Shown here piece after piece: positions 33,601-44,396 of a DNA stretch of 64,000 nt. The notes under the pieces are model-generated. The model had not been told where the DNA came from. It saw only the letters and a list, made by a program, of their open reading frames with translations, and ran no database searches. The DNA is from Phocoena phocoena (lineage: Eukaryota > Chordata > Mammalia > Artiodactyla > Phocoenidae): the NCBI RefSeq assembly GCF_963924675.1, contig NC_089228.1, positions 92,348,894 through 92,412,893 on the forward strand. The letters are read 5' to 3'. How positions within the stretch are numbered: the first letter of the stretch is position 1; each line of letters opens with the position of its first letter. The position numbers and the translations under genes were made by a program.

Positions 33601-34934
33601 GGCAATGTTTCTGCATGCACTGTCAAGTCATTGTTATGGGTTCTTTCATAATTTGCGGCTAAGCAAACAAAATGCAAACAGTTTCTTTTACAGTTTTCTT
33701 GGAAGAAGTCTACATCTGAGTTGCTGTTGACACTCTTTGTCTCAGAAGAATGCCATCCACAACGGTCCGAGAAGCACATCCTAGCACCAGTTGCCAACTT
33801 GCCTTTGCCACATGCATGTGTGTGGGCAGGGACTGTCAGTGTGTCTTGGACATTGCCCAGTACCCAGTGGGTATTCATTAAATATGGAGTAACAGTAAGT
33901 ATTTTAGGGGAAAATGGCTGTCTGACACAAACAACACAGCAATTCCCTCACATGTCACTACTTAAAGGTATAGCAGTTGTAAAGTGAGCAGAGCCTTTCT
34001 GTCCTGGCAGGCACCAAAGAATCACAAGAAAATGGATTACGCTCATCTTAGCCAAAGTAACAACTGCTACACAATGAAGGGTATAGAAGCTTCGTCTCTG
34101 CTTTGCTTTACACTGACAGTGAATAGCATCCTCTTCAGATAACACCTTGTCTCTATTTCTGAATAACTTGTTTCTCCCACTTTGTGTTTGAGATTATATT
34201 AGTAATACATCGTTAGGGGGTTGGAGAGGAGAAACTCTTTCTTCTACTACCTCCTCCAAATCCTTACAGGCATGGGAAAGGGCTGCACATCACAGAGATG
34301 CCCTTGGACGCCGTGTAACAGCCAGCACATCAACTGAGGATCACGTAGAATAATTGAGTGATGCTATGTCCCTATGGACACCCCTGTCCACTACCACCGC
34401 CACCATGCATTGTGGAGCAGTGAGGGCTCCAGCAGAATCACCCAGCCCCAAGCTCAGTGAAATCAGTAAGGCCTTCTGAGGAACAGAGTTTCGGCATGTG
34501 TAAGAAACAAGAATAGCACCAACAGGACACACAGGAACATCATTTTAGAGCAAAGCCCCACTCAGCCTCATCCCTAGGAGTGGAGGAAGGACCACGTGTG
34601 AAGGAACGAAGATATTTTCAAAGTTCTCTTTCTCACACTTTTTCTTTTACTCCACCCACAGCCTGCTGGGGGTTAAGATGTGAAGTTGGGAGTGCCCAAT
34701 CAAGAGTAACATTTGTAATTTTGAGATCATAATCTCCTAATCTGATGAAATCTATGGATTCCTTTTCTAAAAAGATGCATGTGACACAAAATTACAAATA
34801 CAATTTTGGAAGGCGGACCGCCGCTTCTAACCCAGTTTCAGAGCTCAGCTCTGAAGAATGAAGGGAAAGACAGCAAGGAGTGATGCTTTATTAGGTCTGT
34901 TTTTTCTGTGGGGCTAAAACGGAGAAGGAGTGCG
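33601..34934. other. Repeat-poor non-coding stretch
   Basis: A short L2/MIR tail-like piece lies at about 33825-33890 ('gtgggtattcattaaatatgg'). The 104-codon minus frame 33564-33878 overlaps repeat sequence and has no domain. Otherwise nothing recognised. Confidence 0.45.
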
Positions 34935-34935
34935 T

Positions 34936-35383
34936 GTTAGTTTTCTATTGCTGCTGTAACAAATCATCACAAACTTGGTGCCTTAAACAACACAAATTAA
35001 TTGTCTTACAGTTCTGGAGATCAGAAGCCTGCAGTTGTTCAGCCAGGCTGTGTTCTTTCTGGAGGGTCTAAGGGAGGATCTTTTTCCTTGACTCTTCCAG
35101 CTTTTAGAGGCTGCTCAGACTCCTTGATTCGCACCCTGCTCAATCCTATGTCTGCTTTCATCATTGTATCTCCTTCCCTGATTCTGATCCCCTCTACTCC
35201 CTCTCATAAGGACCTTGGGATTGCAGTGGACCCACCTGGATAATCCATGATAATCTCCTCATCTCAAGATCCTTATCTGAATCACATCTGCAAAATCCCT
35301 TTTGCCATGGAAGGTAACATGAACACAGGTTCTGGGATTTAGGAAGTAGACATCCTCGGGGGGCCATTATTCAGACTACCACC
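34936..35383 (+). mobile_element. ERVL-type LTR (MLT2-like)
   Basis: Starts 'tgttagttttctattgctg', continues 'taacaaatcatcacaaact' and 'gaaggtaacatgaacac', and ends 'ttattcagactacca'. About 450 bp, near full-length and old. No internal retroviral region attached, so a solo LTR. Subfamily name is from memory. Confidence 0.65.
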
Positions 35384-36946
35384 TGGTGCTTGAAGGGTTT
35401 TACTTAGCAGAGGACCATTTGCTAGAATAGACGGGTTCAGGGCAGAAGAGCTAGCCGGAAATTGAAAGTGGGCATTTACTTATCACATCCTCCAAGCCTC
35501 TATCCTCATGGAAGTTACTGGATGGGAACCAAATATGGGCCATGGGAAGAAAGTATTGTACTGCAGTGCTTGAGAAAGCATGATTCCCTTTTAAGCCATG
35601 GTTCCAGAAAGACACTTGGTCTCACTCTAACTTGAAGGGGACTGTTCCAACTAGATTATTGATAACTTGGAATGGCACCAACACGAAAAGAAAAGGGAGC
35701 ATCGAGGAGATGATCAAGCTCATTGAGGTTAGATGCTTAGTCAAAATAATTTACATCACTCTTCCCTCAGTTTTCTGGATCTTTGAAAGTCATTTTTCCT
35801 TAAATTTCCAAAATAGATCATCTCCCCAACTATCCCCTTCATTTTCTCTAGAGAGATAGGATAATGTACAAGCTAGGGTCTGAACGTATAGAAAAGGAAA
35901 TGAACGTGGGCCATAACATGGTAGGACTTTATGATTACCTGGAGGAACCTTTGCAGATTTCATATAACACTAAGAGTGCTATTCTTAGCAAAATTCGCAC
36001 TTGGTATGCTCAGTTTCAATATGAACTCAATATTTGAGGAAAAGGAAATTAAATCAGCATTTGGGTGGTTGTTTTCTTTTCTGATCTATACCAGACTGGT
36101 GTGTCTGGATCCTGTGATCAAGATAGAATGTCATTATCCTGGTTTTTGTCTGTGACCTGTCAGAATGGACGATTAGGTTTGAACTGAAAGGCAGCACATA
36201 TGCTTCTGAAATGCTTAATTGTAGCAACAGAGAAACATTGAATAAGCTTCATGTTGAAAATGTTGTCAGTTCTCTTCCTAAGCCCTTCAGTGTTAAAACT
36301 GGGCAAAAATAGATGGTAGAGCAAAGGCTGTTGTTTCCCTGATGTTCTCAGAAGCCAGTTCCCAGTTCTTGGCTTAGCCTTACTGCTGAGTTTGAACTGA
36401 GGCTGGTGAGAAGATAAATGCCATACAGTCCCCCACAATGGAAGTCAGAGGTAGGCTTTGCATCTTTCTAGAGCATTGCACTAAAGTACTGTTGATGTGG
36501 TTCTTTTGCTTTAAATGGAAAACCCTCCAGGGAAGTTTTGTGTACTGTAAGCACGATCTCTGTTGGATCAGATAATAGGATCTATGTGAACGTAATACAA
36601 AAGAGAGAGAGAGAAGGGGGGCGGTGCATGATAATGCAGATTAGAAATTATGCAGCTGAGACTTTCATTTACTGGGGCACATAATAGAAAAATGCCACTC
36701 TCTCAACTGCCATTTGATCGTGGTTTCTCAAAGTTTGGGGGAAGATTATTCTAAAAACAAAACCAGTTTAACTCTCAAGAAGTCAGGCTGATAAACAAAA
36801 CTTGATATGTGTTTCCTGAACGTATGAATACTCATCTACACTATGATAACGAAGAGACAGTGTCATGAAATTCCATACATGCCAAGAATGTTAATCTGGA
36901 CATATGTAAATATGTCAAAAATGTTAGTTCTTGGCATGTTCCCTCC
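35384..36946. other. Repeat-poor non-coding stretch
   Basis: No exon or RNA recognised. A short (GA)n-G tract lies at 36602-36623. Confidence 0.45.
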
Positions 36947-37425
36947 TGTATTAGTCAGGGTTCTCCACAGAAGCAGAACCATTAAGAGACAGGTAGATAG
37001 ATGACAGATGACAGATAGTTAGAGAAGAGATTTATTATAAGGAATTGGCTTATGCAATTATGGAGTCTGACAAGTCCCAAGATCTGCAGTCAGCAAGCCG
37101 GAGACACAGAAGAGGCAATATTGTAGTTTCAGTCTGAGTCTGAGGCCCTGAGAACCAGGAAACCTGATGGTGTAGTTCTAGTCTGAAGATGGGTAGTCTT
37201 AAGACCCAGGAAGAGTGAAAGTTTCAGTTCAAGTCTGAAGGCAGAACAGAAACAATGTTCCAGCTCATAGGCAGTCGGGCTGAAGGAATTCCTTCTTACT
37301 CGAGGAGGCTAAGCATTTTTGTTCTATTCAGGCCTTCAACTGCCTGGATGAGGCCCACCCACAATAGGTAGAGCAATCTGCTTTACTCGGTCTACTGATT
37401 CAAATGTTAATCTCATCCAGAAATA
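36947..37425 (-). mobile_element. LTR, copy 3 of the 3-4 copy family, antisense
   Basis: Reversed end 'tgtattagtcagggttctcc', then 'ttataaggaattggctta', 'agcaagccggagacac' and 'ctgatggtgtagttc' mirror 29592-30062. It stops at 'tctcatccagaaatat', lacking roughly the first 110 bp of the LTR, where L1 sequence begins. Confidence 0.7.
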
Positions 37426-37431
37426 TGCTAT

Positions 37432-37757
37432 TCGTACAATGGAATATTATCCAGCAATAAAAAAGAGTGAAATATGGACACATGCAACAGAATGGAGGTA
37501 CCTTGCAAACATTATGCTAAGTGAAAGAAGCTGTTCGTCTTGTTCCATTTATATGCAGTGTCCAGAGCAAGCAAACCTATAGGGACAGAACGTAGCTTAG
37601 TGGCTCCTTAGGGCTGAAGGGAGGGGGTGGGAGGATAGGGGGAATGATAGCTAAAGCGTAGGGGATTTCTTTTTGAGGTGAACAATATGGTCTAAAATTG
37701 ATGGTGGTGATGGTTGCACATATCCACAAATATACTAAAACCCAGTGAATTGTACTT
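37432..37757 (+). mobile_element. L1M 3' end, sense
   Basis: 'caatggaatattatccagc', 'cattatgctaagtgaaag', 'ggtgatggttgcacatat' and 'cccagtgaattgtac' are the ORF2 end and 3' UTR of an old L1, one of only two clear sense L1s here. It abuts the truncated LTR at 36947-37425. Confidence 0.8.
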
Positions 37758-37769
37758 GGATACTTGCTA

Positions 37770-38100
37770 TGCTAGAAATAAGCACAGGATGCGCTGGGAG
37801 CTAATGAGAAAGTTAGGAAAAGCTTTGTGGAGGAGGTGATACTTGAGCTAGATTCTAAAATATTGGTAGAAATTGGCCTGTTGAAGAGAGAGAGAGAATA
37901 GGGAATGTAAAAGGAGAAAAGAAGGAGGGTATTAACACAAGAGAGGATAACATGAGCAAGGATTTGGGGGAAAGTAGTAGTAATGGAAGTTTGGAGTTTT
38001 GAGCATGACAGTAGTGGGAATGGAGAGTTTGGGAAAGACTGGGAAAAGAATGTGATATACATATGGAGCACACTGGGACACCACAGACACTGTTGCATGT
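37770..38100 (-). repeat. L2 fragment, antisense
   Basis: 'gaggaggtgatacttgagc', 'gagcaaggatttgggg' and 'tttgagcatgacagtag' follow the reversed L2 order. The 108-codon minus frame 37772-38098 falls in it and is not a gene. Confidence 0.55.
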
Positions 38101-38890
38101 TTGATCCTTATGTAACATTTAAGTGTGTTTTAACCAAAAATATATGCTAGCATAGAAATGCCTGTAGAAGAAATATTGAACTGACCAGGTCACGAAATGT
38201 AGCACAGAGCGCTAATTGGCTGCATTAAACGTTAAGAGGTGTAGCTCTTATATCCCACGAACACCTTAAATTCATGAATGAGCCGTCCTCTTCCACCATT
38301 CCCCTCCAGAAATCCTCTTCCTGCTTCTCCTCACGTCTTTCTCATCTAACCTGGAAGCACTAAGTCAGAAAGACAGGCGTTAATTTAGGGGAAAAAAAGA
38401 GTTAAGAGGTGTAACATAATAGGCTGGTATACACAAAAAATTGCATGTTTACTGAAACATGTAAAACCTTCCCCATAAGTCTATAGGAGAACCTGGCCAG
38501 ATACAAAACACTCTTTTTCAAACAAGAACAATGGTGAAGGGCATAGAGAAAGGAGTGCGATAACTGTGGATGAATTTTCAGGTGTTACAAGACATAGTTA
38601 TGCCACTGCTATGTCTGTGCAGTCATGATTGCTGACTTGCTTTATGTTTTTAAAGTCTTTTAAATGTGCTTCCAAAAAACAGTATTTTAAAATAAGGTTT
38701 GAAACACATAAGGGCTGAGAATACTGCTTTCAGTTGTGGGGGTTATTAGGCTAATTAAGCGAACTGCAGTACCAGACAAATCCCTGTATCTCAGAGACTG
38801 AATACAGTAAAGGTTTGTTGCTTGCTTATATGAAATGTGATATAATTTCCTCTTGAAGATACATCATCTGGTGTATGCAGTGCTCAACAA
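38101..38890. other. Non-coding stretch
   Basis: No gene or confident repeat recognised. Confidence 0.45.
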
Positions 38891-38894
38891 AAGA

Positions 38895-39095
38895 GAGGGA
38901 TAGAAGAGACATTGAGCTGTTAGCAGCCTTACCCCAGAAGTTTCACCTAGAAGTTTCACTTCCGTTCCCAATCCATTGGTCAGAACCAGTCATATGGTCC
39001 CAATCTAACTCAAAGGAGGCTGGGAATACAGGGGTACACATGGAATATTTAGTGAGCACTGAGTGTCCCTGCTACGTGTGTGTAATGAAGAACAA
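38895..39095 (+). repeat. Ancient MER-class repeat, 3' part
   Basis: 'cacttccgttcccaatcc', 'attggtcagaaccagtc' and 'aaaggaggctgggaatac' follow the 3' portion of the old repeat whose 5' portion appears at 15925-16200. Confidence 0.45.
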
Positions 39096-39304
39096 GGCTA
39101 AAGGCTGGGAGACCTCAGCCCTGAATTGGCAGTAAGCAATTATGTTGGGGGACCAGGGCACACATGAGATGGGTGAATTGGGGGTGATAAAAGGAAGAGA
39201 GGAAACAAGAATATCCAAGACGCCTGGCTGACAGTTTTAGGTCTAAATATCCATCTTAGGAATTATCCAAGCCATTTCATTTCCTCCTTCTCCCTCTGGC
39301 CATC

Positions 39305-39318
39305 CCCCCCCCCCCCAC
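39305..39318. repeat. Homopolymer C run
   Basis: About 14 consecutive C, a likely sequencing or replication slippage site. Confidence 0.9.
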
Positions 39319-39694
39319 CCCAGTTCACTGGAGAGTAAGCTGAGTAAGATAAAGAGATAAAAGTACAAAAGGATAGACATTTTCTTTTTTGTCAAAGGCC
39401 CAGTAGAGGAGATAATAGCTCCTGATGAAATGCAGGTGGAATTCACTCACCCATACTCTTTCTGGTTTTCACTCTTGCAAATAACTGAATAAGTAAATTC
39501 AGGGGCATCTACTTAGGCTTATAGTATAGAAGAATTGTGGTCTAGCGACCACAGTGACATTTATATCTGACACAAGATGACTTTACTGAGGGAACCAGAC
39601 CATCCCATCCTCCTACAGGACTCCCCCAGATCATCTCACCACCACATTTCCTTCTTCCCCTTCAGAAAGCACAGTATGTCAAAACCAGCAATGA

Positions 39695-39911
39695 GGGCTT
39701 CCCTGGAGGCGCAGTGGTTGAGAGTCTGCCTGCCGATGCAGGGGACACGGGTTCGTGCCCCGGTCCGGGAAGATCCCACATGCCTTGGAGCAGCTGGGCC
39801 CGTGAGCCATGGCCGCTGAGCCTGCGTGTCCGGAGCCTGTGCTCCGCAACAGGAGAGGCCACAGCAGTGAGAGGCCCACGTACCGCAAAACAAACAAACA
39901 AAACAAAAAAC
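39695..39911 (+). mobile_element. CHR-2 type SINE, sense
   Basis: Head 'gggcttccctggaggcgcag' and A/C-rich tail. Perfect 10-bp TSD ccagcaatga at 39685-39694 and 39912-39921. Frames of 79-123 codons on both strands are SINE by-products. Confidence 0.94.
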
Positions 39912-39921
39912 CCAGCAATGA

Positions 39922-40799
39922 TAACCGCATTGGAAAGCCAGGCTGGGAAAGAGCAAAAGGGAAAGTGCAGTCACTGCCAGTTCTGCTCCTTTCAGAGGCC
40001 CAACAGTGGTCCTCAGGCCATCATCTCTGCCTAGCCAGTGGCTACTACTTAGTGAATAGCCAACAGCTTGTTTCCCGTGGCTTCAGTAAGACCCAAGCGA
40101 ACCAAAGGGTTTATCTTCCTGATCACAAACCAACAGATGCAGCAGGTAGTGGTAATGTACTTTTCCTTGAGTTGAACTGAAAGTTTAGTTTCCTTTGAAA
40201 GCTTTAAAGCACTCCAGCAATGTGAATGGAGTCATTAGCTAGACTTCAGAACATTTCTCTTCCTACCCAATGGATTGTAGGAGAGACTGTCAGCAGTGAC
40301 AAGTAGATATGTGGCCCAATGGACGCTTTTCACAATGGGGACACATACTTCCTAAATCCTGATTTGAAGAAAATAGCTCCCTATTTCTGGTGCTGCAATT
40401 ACCTATTTCCCCCATAAGTCTGTGTGTGTGTCTCAAGAAAAAAGATGTCTTATGCAATTTTGCATTTTCAGTATCTGTCACTGTCAGAAGCACAGCTAGG
40501 GGTGGGTGACAGAACAGCTTATACCTTTGATCCCGGGCTTTCAGATACACAATTAATTTTATTAAATGAATGAATGATGTCAGAAGTCTAAGACGTGGTC
40601 CCTGTGAATAAAGAATGAGAATGAACCAGCCAAGCCGAGAGCAGGAGTACTTCTGGCAGAGGGAACAGTAAGAGTAAAGGCTCTGAACCAAGAAAGAGGG
40701 TAGGATGTTAGAAGAACAAAAAAACAGAAGCCATTGTGGCTAGAGCCTAGTGAATAGGGGAGAGTGGAATTAGCTGAATTGAAGAAGTAGATGGAACCA
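39922..40799. other. Non-coding stretch, possibly with L2 traces
   Basis: A diverged L2-like piece may lie at 40600-40690. The 133-codon minus frame 40290-40691 shows no domain and I do not call it a gene. Confidence 0.4.
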
Positions 40800-41080
40800 G
40801 ATCATTCTCGGCCATCATCTCTTCCTGGAAGCCACCATCTTAAATATTCACCATGATCACTGCCAGCTCAGTTCAGACCTTTTTTGGACCTTCCATAGTG
40901 ACCAGAATTTGCATCTCTCACTGCTCTTTTGCCACCTTATAACTATCTCTTTGTGTGTTGGTTACCCTCTAGACAATGACCCTTGTGAAAAAAAGAATCC
41001 ATTCATCTTTTTCTCTCTAGCATTCATGCCAACACGTATAGGTGGTCAATAAATTTTTCTGGTACAAATGGATGAAAAAA
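40800..41080 (+). repeat. L2 3' end, sense
   Basis: 'tctctttgtgtgttggtta', 'tctagcattcatgcc' and 'aggtggtcaataaattttt' follow the end of L2, finishing with its short tail. Confidence 0.55.
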
Positions 41081-43005
41081 AAGGTGACGTTGCAGGTCTC
41101 CCTGTGACAATGGCTGGAACCAGCATGATGATAGTGGTGTTAGGGAGCAAAGAAGGATTCTGAGAGACAACTCATCTCCAAAAACACTTTGAGTTTTACC
41201 AGTGAGATTTGATCTCCTTTCAAGAAGTCCTTTCCTCCTCCCACCCACCCCTCCTTCAGATTCTTTGTAAGGATGACCCACTTCTCACTAAGATTTCTTC
41301 CAGATAACAGGTTGTTGGGACCCTTCATTAAAGGAAAAGGTTTCCCCTTCAATGAAAATGACTGGAAACAGTGAAAAGACACAGTTTGAAGCTGAAGGCC
41401 CCCTGCCAATACGATGACCTAGTTAGGAACCAAAACAAAGAACAGATAAATCAGGGGAATAAAAGTCTCCCCATCACCCCCTTCCATCTTCTACTCACTG
41501 TGGTGACTTCTATGAAGTTTTAAACTTGAGGAGCTAATTTAATTTTCTAGAATTGGAAAATCCCAACCCCTACCTCAAAAGTTCTTCCCAGAGAAGTGGA
41601 GATAGAATTTTATACACTCTAATGATGTGAGAAGGTCAGTTTTATTCTCACCTCTCAGAGGCACACTTCCCTCCATTATTTCTCATTCTTCTCATTCTTC
41701 CTGTCCCCACCCCCCCAGTATATCTTATAAAATTCACATTTGTCTTAACTGCTCTCAAAAATCACAACAGCTCAACAACAACTCTCCACTTACTAATATT
41801 GGGGTGAGTTGGGTGTTGGAAGTTACAGCCAAGTGTTGGTAAGGTGGGGAAAGAAAATTACATTCTTTAGGGACATGGCTTTTAAATAGTTCTACTGAGT
41901 TATCCCCTAATGGCAAAGGAGAGTCAAAGAGTACCTCTTAGGGTTTGGGGTCAGAGCATGAAGGAGGCATAGGCAAGCCTGGAAATTTTTTAAGTATCTT
42001 GTTTTATCTTAAAAATTGCTGAAAATTTTATCACACACACAAACACTCCTCCATGTTTGTACTAAAATTAAAATGGTCCATCTACCAGATCTTTGAGTAA
42101 AATTGATAAGACCAACACCATGAAGTTTAACCTGTGCCTTCAGGTACTAGTATCTCCCAAGACCATCGTTACCTCTGAGAGAATGAATACCTCTATTTTA
42201 GAGCCTTGTTCCCGGGACATCTGTTCTTGCAAATTCCAGACAAGCACGTGTGGAGGTTGAAGCTACCTGTCATAAGTTTCAATGAGACAGTGGAAGAACA
42301 GATTCCCAACTGGGTTTTTAACCCAGTCTCAATTGAGCATATTTAGAAGGCTGTTAGGAAAGATGCTAGAGACAGGAGAGGAGAGAATTGATCATTATGC
42401 CACTTCCTGTGGCCATTGATGGTTACGCAGAAATGTACAGAGATGTTATGGTTATTTCCCTATGATCCATTGGTAGGGAAGACATGAGGGCTGAGCATTT
42501 GAAAGGTTGCAGAGGTTGTTCACGGCAGCTTTTATTAGCTCACTAGGCTTCAGTCTCCTGCGGGCCTCATTCATTTCCTCCATCCTACAGCTTTATTTAT
42601 TTTCTCCTTCTTGCCCCCAGGACTCCAGAATGCGACGTGACTAGTTATTCTTACCTCACCTGAAGTTTCTGGGTGTGACAGACCATGAGATAATTGTAGC
42701 TTTGGATATTCTTTTTTCCAGCTAAAATGTGATTTTGCTTTCCTGTTGCTCTAGCAAATTATCGTTTTCATTGCCAAAAAGTATTATTCAACAGATACTT
42801 GTTACTGTCTTGTCAGTGCATTAAGGAAACAAAAACCTTATGGCACAGTAAGAATGCACACTGTAGAAAGTGTTTTATAATTTTCTTTTTTTTTTGCTTT
42901 GATTTTCCTTCTATTTCTGGTGCCTAAGACAATGCCTGGAGTATAAGTGCTTTCACTAGTATTGTTGAGTTTGAGTGAATTGTTTAAAAAAAAAAAAACA
43001 ACTGT
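41081..43005. other. Repeat-poor non-coding stretch, 1.9 kb
   Basis: No exon, RNA or confident repeat recognised. One of the longest repeat-free runs here, and therefore a candidate for conserved non-coding DNA. Confidence 0.45.
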
Positions 43006-43009
43006 AGAG

Positions 43010-43165
43010 CAGAGACAATCTACAGAGGATGTAACTCAAACCCCTCGCACTACAGAAGAGAACCAGAGAAGCCAGGGGGACTGTCCATAGATATGCAGGT
43101 TGTAAGGCAGAAGCAGAGCTAGAAGCAAAGTCTGGTCCATTGCTTTATACCACACAGCCTCAGAA
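43010..43165 (-). repeat. MIR SINE, antisense
   Basis: 'ctacagaagagaaccagag', 'ggttgtaaggcagaagcag' and 'agcaaagtctggtcc' follow reversed MIR. Confidence 0.6.
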
Positions 43166-43274
43166 TTGAAGCAGGCCCAATGTTACTAAATTGATTGACT
43201 CTCTCTTAATGACTTGGTTCTGCTTTTAGAATTATCTAGGATCAGATGTGATTTGTAGACTAGCTTGTTAATGT

Positions 43275-43500
43275 TGAAATGGCCCCCACTTAAGCTACTG
43301 TTTCAGATAAGATGCTTTTTGGCTGCAAGTGACAAAAAATCTAAGTCGACTGACTTAGTAAAGAATTTCATTGGCTCACTTAATTGGAAGTCTAAAAGTA
43401 AGTTAGACTTACTTTTGTATGTGACTTGTTACAGCTCCTAATCTGTCTCCTTGTGACCCCATGGCTCCGCTCCGCCTTCCTCGCTGTTCTCAAACCAGCA
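43275..43500 (+). repeat. Ancient interspersed repeat, unnamed
   Basis: 'ttttggctgcaagtgac', 'gaatttcattggctcac' and 'ctccgccttcctcgctg' follow an old MER-class repeat order. Family not named. Confidence 0.4.
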
Positions 43501-43659
43501 GTGAAGAGGCTTTAATAGTACCAGGACTCCTGTCAGCACTCTACAGGGTTGGAAGAAGTGGATAGTATCTCTTCCTGTGCACCTCTGTTAGGGGCATCAT
43601 CCAGTCCACTGAGGGTCCAAGGAGAACAGAAATGTGGAGGGAGGGCGAATTTGCTCTCT

Positions 43660-43972
43660 CTCCCTGGGCGGGGATATCCACTTCCTCCTGCCCTCAGGCA
43701 TGGGCTCTCCCGGCTCTCAGGCCTTTGGACTAAGAATGAATTATACCAGCTCTCCTGGTTCTGCAGCATACAGATGGCCAACTGTGAGCCAATGTCTTTA
43801 ATAAGACACTGACTCCTCTCCCTCTCTCTCCCTTTCTCTCTCTGTCTCTCTGCTTCTCTGGCTGTCTCTCTCTCTCTCGCTCTTTCTCTCTCTCTCTCTC
43901 TCTCTCCTCTCCAGGCATACAGACACACACAGCTAATTGGTTCTCTTTCTCTGGAGAGCTCTAATATACCAC
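43660..43972 (+). mobile_element. LTR 3' part, probable copy 4, with internal (TC)n expansion
   Basis: 'cctttggactaagaatg', 'taccagctctcctggttc', 'gtgagccaatgtc' and 'ctctttctctggagagctc' match the last third of the LTR family of 29592-30062. A TC-rich tract at 43812-43908 has grown where that family has its short AT-rich spacer. The 152-codon Arg/Glu repeat frame on the minus strand comes from this tract. Confidence 0.55.
43812..43908. repeat. (TC)n-rich microsatellite
   Basis: Nearly pure TC units with few interruptions over about 95 bp. A homopyrimidine-homopurine tract able to form triplex DNA. Confidence 0.9.
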
Positions 43973-44062
43973 ATTTAAGACAAATGGACATCCATCAGTG
44001 AAGAGAGGATTCATTATATCTGAGGAAGCCTAGTTTATGAAAGTAGATCTTGGCCTCGTCTC

Positions 44063-44383
44063 TTTTTTTTTATTATTTATTTTTGGCTGTGCTGGGTCTT
44101 CGTTGCTGCACGCGGGCTCTCTCCAGTTGCGGCGATCGGGGGCTACTCTTCGTTGCGGTGTGCGGGCCCCTCATTGCAGTGGCTTCTCTTGTTGCGGAGC
44201 ACGGGCTCTAGGCGCACGGGCTTCAGTAGTTGTGGCTCACGGGCTCTAGAGCACAGGCTCAGCAGTTGTGGTGCACGGGCTTAGTTGTTCCGTGGCATGT
44301 GGGATCCTCCCGGACCAGGGCTCGAACCCGTGTCCCCTGCATTGGCAGGAGGACTCCCAACCACTGTGCCACCAGGGAAGCCC
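44063..44383 (-). mobile_element. CHR-1 type SINE (long form), antisense
   Basis: T-rich start, reversed long CHR body, and reversed head 'ccagggaagccc'. Perfect 13-bp TSD ttggcctcgtctc at 44050-44062 and 44384-44396. The reversed B box reads 'gggctcgaaccc', the canonical sequence. Confidence 0.95.
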
Positions 44384-44396
44384 TTGGCCTCGTCTC

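Noticed and set aside
33564..33878. 104-codon minus-strand frame
   Set aside because: Overlaps MIR and an L2/MIR tail and has no domain.
40290..40691. 133-codon minus-strand frame
   Set aside because: No domain; partly over possible L2 sequence and other low-information DNA.
43533..43991. 152-codon minus-strand frame rich in Arg and Glu
   Set aside because: Produced by the (TC)n tract in an LTR remnant.
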